Of a stretch of 54,129 nucleotides of DNA, positions 49,369 to 54,129 are shown piece by piece (the first letter of the stretch is position 1; every line of letters starts with the position of its first letter). The position numbers and the translations under genes are program-made. Origin of the DNA: Desulfarculales bacterium UBA696. GTDB taxonomy: Bacteria > Desulfobacterota > Syntrophobacteria > Syntrophobacterales > Syntrophobacteraceae. A model generated the notes under the pieces. The model did not search any database, was not told the origin of the DNA, and saw nothing but the letters and a program-made list of their open reading frames with translations. The DNA lies in the NCBI GenBank assembly GCA_002298995.1, contig DBMO01000076.1, positions 3,384-57,512 of the forward strand. The letters are read 5' to 3'.

Positions 49369-49859
49369 GTAACCTCCGGACGGAAAGCGTGCGTTCTGTC
49401 CACGGGACCCATGCGACCAATTTATTTAGCGGTGACTAGAATTTAGCAATAATTGAGGTCCGTAACAAGCACATTAGGTAAAGGAATTTCTAATGCGCGG
49501 TTGGCGGTTGGCGAATGGGCCTCGGGGCAGGCATGGCAAGGGGGGTGTTGACCAAACAGCTTTTATAGAAACCACCAGGTGGAAATAGCTAAGGGCCTAT
49601 CCGCAAATAATTCGGACCGCCCCAAAACCGTGAATTTTGAAGGTTGGGCACAGTTTTATCGTGCCCACCGATTGTAGTTTTCCTCGAGACAGGGTTTTGG
49701 GCACGATAATACTGTGTCCACCCTACAATTGGTTTTATTTAAGGATAAGCTCTAAGCATCGATAAGATTAACCGTATCGCACCAATTGATGAAACCCGGC
49801 AACATCATTGCCGTAGCGCTTCCGGGCGAGAGTCCGGTGTCTTTGCTCTGGAATCTACA
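49369..49859. other. Intergenic region between pilin cluster and kinase
   Basis: 491 bases on the upstream side of the kinase. Besides the repeat at 49642-49726 nothing gene-like is seen. The kinase promoter should lie near 49390-49470, where AT-rich sequence occurs, but no clear boxes were found. Confidence 0.45.
49642..49726. repeat. Second copy of the GTGGGCACG nested palindrome
   Basis: GGTTGGGCACAG ... ATCGTGCCCACC at the left and TTGGGCACGAT ... CTGTGTCCACCCTAC at the right form two hairpins in inverted orientation, as in the element at 1266-1356, but more diverged and AT-richer inside. Confidence 0.7.
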
Positions 49860-50423
49860 TCACTGATCATAGCGGTAGACGAAAGAGAGGTCGGCCTGCT
49901 CCTTATTTGTGCTGACGGACCGGACGTTTACCGTGTAATAGATGCACCCCAGCTCGCATGGGGTGCCGGAAGGGGGAGCTGGAACCGGAGCCGCCGTGAG
50001 CGTGGTATTAATTATCTTGAACTTAACGATGCAGTTGGCAAGCGTCATCGTCACATCGGGGAACACCGTCGGATCGGGATTTGTGGCGTTTGCGATGCTG
50101 GGGCACCCCTTGTCGTCCCATCCGGCCCCGGTCCACTCCGATGTTTTTTTGGTCCTTTTGATTTGGATGCAACTGCTGTTGGGGGTCGTTGCCGCCCCGA
50201 TAGTGTTTGGCGGGTTGTCCAAACTGTTCTGGACCAGGTACAAAAACATGTCAGCGGCGCTTTTTCCCGCGTCAAGGGCGGTCGTGTAGCCCTGCTCCAT
50301 TCCGGCAAGTTTCGACTCGGCCGTTACCAGCCTCAGGAGCATTGCCACCACGCCGAATCCCAGCACAAGCATCATCAGTGTGCTGAGAAGGGCCAGTCCT
50401 TTTTCATTGCGAAGCGCGCGCAT
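49860..50423 (-). CDS. PilX-like minor pilin / pilus assembly protein
   Basis: A 187-residue protein with a prepilin-like N-terminus (MRALRNEKG followed by LALLSTLMMLVLGFG) and one hydrophobic helix (about 10-32), then TAESKLAGMEQGYTTALDAGKSAADM, the conserved amphipathic part of PilX/DUF4900-type proteins. The mature +5 residue is not Glu, as is usual for PilX. It is the last gene of the minor pilin run, 21 bases after the pilW-like gene. It probably takes part in priming type IV pilus assembly with PilV/W/Y1. Confidence 0.8.
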   Translation of the reverse strand: MRALRNEKGLALLSTLMMLVLGFGVVAMLLRLVTAESKLAGMEQGYTTALDAGKSAADMFLYLVQNSLDNPPNTIGAATTPNSSCIQIKRTKKTSEWTGAGWDDKGCPSIANATNPDPTVFPDVTMTLANCIVKFKIINTTLTAAPVPAPPSGTPCELGCIYYTVNVRSVSTNKEQADLSFVYRYDQ

Positions 50424-50444
50424 ATCTTTTCCGTTTCCGGTTCA

Positions 50445-51653
50445 TCAGTTAACCAGCTTGAGGTTCATGGGTTTAATGGATAATTGCAGCACTTTCCACC
50501 TGTAGCGCGAGTAGTCGGAATTGACGGTGTGGTCAAAGGTGCTGAGTTGGGGGTTTCCGGTTAGTGCGGAGGTGGTCAGGGTCCTGAAATCATTCGTCGG
50601 CCAGTCGTAGGTGTTGTCAAGGCTTGCCGCGATTTCCTGGTCTCCGAGGTTCAGCAGGCCGGAAAACCTGAAATCGGGGGACCTGCCCGAATCTCGAACC
50701 CCTTCATGATAAAGAATGAAAATCCTGACCTCGCGCACATGCTCTCGCACTGCCGTGGCGTCCATACCCGCCAGGTCTTGAGCCCAGCCGCGGGTGTCCA
50801 CAGCCTGGTCGCTGTCATTGTCCAAACCGAAGGCCACCTGAAAATCATATACACAGTCGATAAGCGGTGTCGCATTGGGCTGACGCCCGCCGGCTATCCC
50901 GGCAGCGTTGCTTACGACGCTTCTATAGAGGGTAAAGGTGTTGGGGGCGCAGGCTTTAGGGTTGACGACAGTGTCGAGATAATAATCCACACGGTTAAAA
51001 GGCATCCTGGGAACGGCCGTACTCAGGCCGTAAATTAACCACATGCTCGTATCGGGCGCCGCCGTCGGGGAGAGGGGAGAAGCGCCATTAAAGGTATAGC
51101 TGTTAAACGCCGCCCCGCCGCCACCTCCGGCGGGCAGCAGCTTGCCCTTATCATCCATCATTATCACAATGTCAGTGTTTACCGCGAAGTCGATCGTGGA
51201 ATCACCCCAGGCAGTTACCGTCGTTGTACCCGGCAGGACCATATTCCACTTTTTGGTGGTGGAGTTAATGTTAGCAACCAATGATTTAATGCTCAGGACA
51301 TCCGAGCCGTTCGACCCGCCATTGGGAAGTATCGCGAACGGCTTGGGCGCGTTGCCTGGAGAGTCATTAAGATTTTCAGGGTTATATGCGGTGGGGAGGG
51401 TACCTCCGGCAACCGCTTCGTTGTAGGTGTAGCCGTTAATGTCGCTCGGGATCCCGTAGCCCGCCATCTGGACGTCGTATCGCAGCAGTTCGAGCCCGGT
51501 TAGATCCGATATGTAGCTCTGGGATATCTTGCTCTGAGTCTTGTAGCTCCTCAACATCTTCAAATAGGCCGCGGTAGCCACTGCCATTACGACAAGGATG
51601 ATCGAAAGGCTAACCATCAGTTCCACAAGAGTCATGCCTTCCTGCCGTCTCAT
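50445..51653 (-). CDS. PilW-like minor pilin
   Basis: A 402-residue protein starting MRRQEG then MTLVELMVSLSIILVVMAVATAAYL, the class III prepilin cleavage and helix with Glu+5; the +1 residue is Met rather than Phe. A C-terminal beta-rich domain contains the PilW-typical RVDYYLD and CAPNTFTLYRS. ATG 51653 overlaps the pilV stop (ATGA); the frame is open to 51713. It is large for PilW, with an extended globular domain. Confidence 0.85.
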   Translation of the reverse strand: MRRQEGMTLVELMVSLSIILVVMAVATAAYLKMLRSYKTQSKISQSYISDLTGLELLRYDVQMAGYGIPSDINGYTYNEAVAGGTLPTAYNPENLNDSPGNAPKPFAILPNGGSNGSDVLSIKSLVANINSTTKKWNMVLPGTTTVTAWGDSTIDFAVNTDIVIMMDDKGKLLPAGGGGGAAFNSYTFNGASPLSPTAAPDTSMWLIYGLSTAVPRMPFNRVDYYLDTVVNPKACAPNTFTLYRSVVSNAAGIAGGRQPNATPLIDCVYDFQVAFGLDNDSDQAVDTRGWAQDLAGMDATAVREHVREVRIFILYHEGVRDSGRSPDFRFSGLLNLGDQEIAASLDNTYDWPTNDFRTLTTSALTGNPQLSTFDHTVNSDYSRYRWKVLQLSIKPMNLKLVN

Positions 51654-52054
51654 TTGTCTTGCCTCACAATCGTCTGAACCTTGTAAAGATGGTTTTTGCC
51701 TTTCAAGGTCCAAGAAACATTTACCGTGAGCTGGGTCATATTGTGGGCGGTATTGGCTGTTGGTACCGTTTCCGTTCTCACGATAAATTTTGCATTGTCT
51801 TTCCTGATCTGCCTGTAGACATCCTGGCTGGCTGGAATTGCCGCCAGCCCGGCATAGGGCATGTTCCTGGCCATTTCGACCTGTTCCTGTGCGACTTTCG
51901 TGGCTTCCATGCGCAAAGAGCTGCCATAGTTGGCGTCAAGGGCCGCCTTGACGCCTACAAGCGAGCCCAGGAGCCCCAAGGCCAGAACGACCATGGAGAT
52001 CATCACCTCGACCAGCGTGAAGCCTCTTTTATTGCGGAGTGCAGGTAGCGCCAT
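51650..52054 (-). CDS. PilV-like minor pilin
   Basis: A 134-residue prepilin: MALPALRNKRG followed by FTLVEVMISMVVLALGLLGSLVGVKAALD, with Glu+5 and the processing glycine. The rest (about 35-130) is a small pilin head. ATG 52054 lies inside the end of the fimT-like gene (overlap of 26 bases), so the two are translationally linked. It is a minor component of the pilus tip complex. Confidence 0.85.
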   Translation of the reverse strand: MALPALRNKRGFTLVEVMISMVVLALGLLGSLVGVKAALDANYGSSLRMEATKVAQEQVEMARNMPYAGLAAIPASQDVYRQIRKDNAKFIVRTETVPTANTAHNMTQLTVNVSWTLKGKNHLYKVQTIVRQDK

Positions 52055-52571
52055 TCATTTTCCCCGTCATTATCCTGGTGCTGGAAACAACCACGCAGTC
52101 GATAGCGGCGCCGTTACCCGTCGCAAAGCTGAAGGTGACCGCGCCAGCCGGATCTTTTTGAAATCCCCTGCCGTCGAAGGTGACGACCGTATCCGCCTGG
52201 GCAGGATCAACGGTGATGTCCGGGCTCACGCTCATCGATACCCCCGCGGGGTAGAGACTGCCGTCCAGCACGTTTTTGTCGACGCCATTATCGGTAATAG
52301 TTCCTTCTAGAGGATTACTCTCATCTCTTACGACCTGGTAGGATGACATGCTTGTGCCGGAACCCGTCCAAACTATGCCGGTTACGGTCTTCCGGCTGTA
52401 TGCCGTCATCCGGGCAACCTGAAGGTTATTATAGAGGCCCAATATTTGGCCTTCGGTGTCGTGTTTCTGCTTCCATTTTGAATACGAAGGCGCCCCCCAA
52501 GCCAGCAAAAGGACAATCAGCGACACTACGACCATGACCTCGACCAGTGTGAATCCGTTTTTGTTTCTCAT
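52029..52571 (-). CDS. GspH/FimT-family minor pseudopilin
   Basis: A 180-residue prepilin-like protein: MRNKNG followed by FTLVEVMVVVSLIVLLLAWGAPSYSKW, then a GspH/FimT head domain (about 40-175) with LYNNLQVARMTAYSRKTVTG and VVTFDGRGFQKDPAGAVTFSF, and ends in a cysteine-containing tail. It overlaps the pilY1-like stop by four bases (ATGA). Confidence 0.87.
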   Translation of the reverse strand: MRNKNGFTLVEVMVVVSLIVLLLAWGAPSYSKWKQKHDTEGQILGLYNNLQVARMTAYSRKTVTGIVWTGSGTSMSSYQVVRDESNPLEGTITDNGVDKNVLDGSLYPAGVSMSVSPDITVDPAQADTVVTFDGRGFQKDPAGAVTFSFATGNGAAIDCVVVSSTRIMTGKMNGATCTPQ

Positions 52572-54129
52572 TTTTCGATCCAGTGGATTATTGCCCCGTT
52601 TTTCACCCCTGTCGACGGGCGAACAAAGGGTACCGGGCTCTCCGGCGGCATACCAGGTCTCCAGTCGGTAGTCCTTGTATCTCCGATGGAAGCGCCCGTG
52701 CTCGGGCCGGTGAATCCGCTGGACGGGTTGAACTTATAAATCGCCCCGGTCGATGTCTGGAGGTAAAGGGTCCCGCCGAGGTCGGTGATCGTGTATCCGG
52801 TGCAGGAAGTATCTATGAGCGTCCCGCCGGTTGCGCAGTTCAATCCCCACATTCGTGATCTGCCCCCGTATCCGCAGGTTTGGGCCGTAGGTTCGGCCGA
52901 AGTGAAGAACACCTCGTTCGTGGTGGTGACGGTAGGGTCGGTTATTACCCGCTCCTTGAGATAGGACTCTTCCGCATCGTTCAGGTATATTTGCCAGGCG
53001 GCCTTGCCGATATTGCCGGTGTCGCTGAGATTTCCACATACCTTATTGATGCTGTTCTGGTTCATGAAGTTGATGTTTCCGCACTCTTTAGTAGTATTCG
53101 GGTAACTTGGATCGGTTATATCCAGATTGTACTGGTCGCAAAAGAACGGCAACCCGAAAATGAAGTTCTTGCCGGCCACCCCCGCCCCCGAGGGGCCGTA
53201 GTTATCCAGCGGGAAGAAATACCTGCCTGTTCCGCCATATATGAACCACTTATCGAAGCATTTCATTGCCTCTATTTTGGAGGTTATCGGCACTTGGGCT
53301 ATGTTGTCGAAGTTCTTGACATCGTAGCCCCAGCTAGTCGGCTGCTGGGCAAGCGAGGCGTCGATGTTGTTTGTGTTTATCTTCGCGATTCCGCCCTTCC
53401 ATTGGCCCGTCTTGCCGCTTGGGGAGTACCCGTAGCCGAAAAGCACGAAATCCGTATATTCATCGCCGTCCAAATCGAGTCCATTGGTAAACAGCCTGCC
53501 ACCGAACCCCTGATTGATCGATGCACCATTTTTGTCCTTGAAATCGGTGGCATATACGCTGCTTATCTTCAGGTCGGAATCCAGACTCAACACTAATGCC
53601 GATAGCGGCTGGCTCGAAGTCCCGTCCTGCGGGTCCGTGGGACCGGATGCAAACATCACGTAGTACTTGCTGCCGGATTTGGGAGTCGTGGTCGCCCATT
53701 TGCGGATGACCGCGGGCCCCGAGTAGGAAAATCCCAGCATCGGGTGGGTAAACTCCCAAAGGAGCCTCGGGTTTTCCACATCCGTGATATCCAGGGCAAA
53801 ATAGGAGGAAAGCCCCGTGCAGGAAGGCGGATTGTAGCAGGTGGCCGAATTGGTGCAATCAACCGGAGAGCAGGTATCGGGCGGCGCGTTGAAGGTGATA
53901 AGATTGGAGGCGGAGCAGACAGAGTACGGCGCTGTTATACAGTCCGAATCCTTAGTGCATGTGTTGCCGTTTGTTTGTCCAGAGCCGTTAAGGCACTGCC
54001 GGCTGGCGGATGCGGCCGCCCCTCCCATTCTCATGCCGCCGATCAGGACCGTTTTGCTGTCCGTGCCCAATGCTCCGGCGTACATTTTCACGATGTATGG
54101 ACTTAAGTCGGTGAAATAGAGATGGCACG
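52568..54129 (-). CDS. PilY1-like pilus-tip protein, C-terminal part (5' end outside the window)
   Basis: The frame stays open to the window edge, so only the last 520 or so residues are seen. The text near the edge (CHLYFTDLSPYIVKM, then TVLIGGMRMGG) matches the beta-propeller core of PilY1, where a conserved 'TVLVGG' strand and a C-terminal beta-propeller occur. Other PilY1-like features are SYFALDITDVENPRLLWEFTHP, GYSFS-PAVIRKW and DLDGDEYTDFVLFGYGYSP (a calcium-binding-like Asp loop), and TLYLQTSTGAIYKFNPSSG. Many cysteines (about 15) sit in the visible part, including an extra Cys-rich insert near the window edge (SRQCLNGSGQTNGNTCTKD). It is the first visible gene of the minor pilin operon; in other bacteria PilY1 acts in pilus extension, adhesion and surface sensing. 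Confidence 0.85.
   Translation of the reverse strand, partial: CHLYFTDLSPYIVKMYAGALGTDSKTVLIGGMRMGGAAASASRQCLNGSGQTNGNTCTKDSDCITAPYSVCSASNLITFNAPPDTCSPVDCTNSATCYNPPSCTGLSSYFALDITDVENPRLLWEFTHPMLGFSYSGPAVIRKWATTTPKSGSKYYVMFASGPTDPQDGTSSQPLSALVLSLDSDLKISSVYATDFKDKNGASINQGFGGRLFTNGLDLDGDEYTDFVLFGYGYSPSGKTGQWKGGIAKINTNNIDASLAQQPTSWGYDVKNFDNIAQVPITSKIEAMKCFDKWFIYGGTGRYFFPLDNYGPSGAGVAGKNFIFGLPFFCDQYNLDITDPSYPNTTKECGNINFMNQNSINKVCGNLSDTGNIGKAAWQIYLNDAEESYLKERVITDPTVTTTNEVFFTSAEPTAQTCGYGGRSRMWGLNCATGGTLIDTSCTGYTITDLGGTLYLQTSTGAIYKFNPSSGFTGPSTGASIGDTRTTDWRPGMPPESPVPFVRPSTGVKNGAIIHWIEK

Overview
The window reads as a piece of a GC-rich, anaerobic, Gram-negative chromosome, most likely from the Desulfobacterota (Syntrophobacter/Geobacter-like). 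That placement is an inference. It rests on the mix of a proton-pumping NADH:quinone oxidoreductase, a periplasmic 14-16-heme cytochrome, very large PAS/GAF histidine kinases with an NtrC-type regulator, a formate/nitrite channel, a CooT-type nickel protein, a GH57/DUF3536 protein, CotA/OmpB-like multicopper oxidases and type IV minor pilins with PilY1. No rRNA, tRNA, CRISPR array or complete insertion sequence was recognised.

Layout. 1-7.7 kb (+): nuoH, I, J, K, L, M, N, the membrane arm of complex I, with a palindromic repeat inserted between nuoH and nuoI. No nuoA-G is visible upstream; the first 250 bases hold short tandem repeats. 8.0-9.2 kb (+): a membrane acyltransferase whose stop codon overlaps that of a convergent kinase. 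9.2-21.8 kb (-): a signalling and redox island. In transcription order it runs multihaem cytochrome c, a thioredoxin-fold/TPR lipoprotein-like protein without catalytic cysteines, a sensor kinase carrying one CXXCH haem motif in its periplasmic part and a cysteine cluster in its GAF domain, an NtrC-family sigma-54 activator, and two soluble multi-PAS kinases. 21.8-29.4 kb: small proteins, CooT, the GH57 protein, a HAD 5'-nucleotidase and a CheX-receiver fusion. 29.4-31.4 kb: the formate/nitrite channel with a consensus promoter and a perfect CRP/FNR-type palindrome upstream. 31.5-37.9 kb: mixed housekeeping and unknown genes (pyrE, deoB, rnd, Smr, DUF2147, secreted proteins).

38.4-47.2 kb (-): a secretion/copper-oxidase cluster. 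Two tandem giant multicopper oxidase paralogues each carry about eight 35-residue propeller-like repeats inserted in the middle of the cupredoxin fold. The upstream copy (43688-47221) keeps all copper ligands; the downstream copy (39989-43576) has lost the type 1 cysteine and five of eight trinuclear-centre histidines. They are followed by a periplasmic FKBP isomerase and a protein ending in a GspB-type (T2SSB) domain. 47.9-49.4 kb (-): a soluble histidine kinase. 49.8-54.1 kb (-): type IV minor pilin genes (fimT-, pilV-, pilW- and pilX-like) downstream of a pilY1-like gene whose 5' end lies outside the window.

How it fits together (inference): complex I feeds electrons to the quinone pool; the cytochrome, copper oxidases and pilus-tip genes suggest extracytoplasmic electron transfer or metal handling; and the haem-motif kinase with its regulator looks like a redox sensor for the cytochrome operon. 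The most unusual item is the active/dead copper oxidase pair with embedded repeats; the second is the haem-sensor/cytochrome operon.
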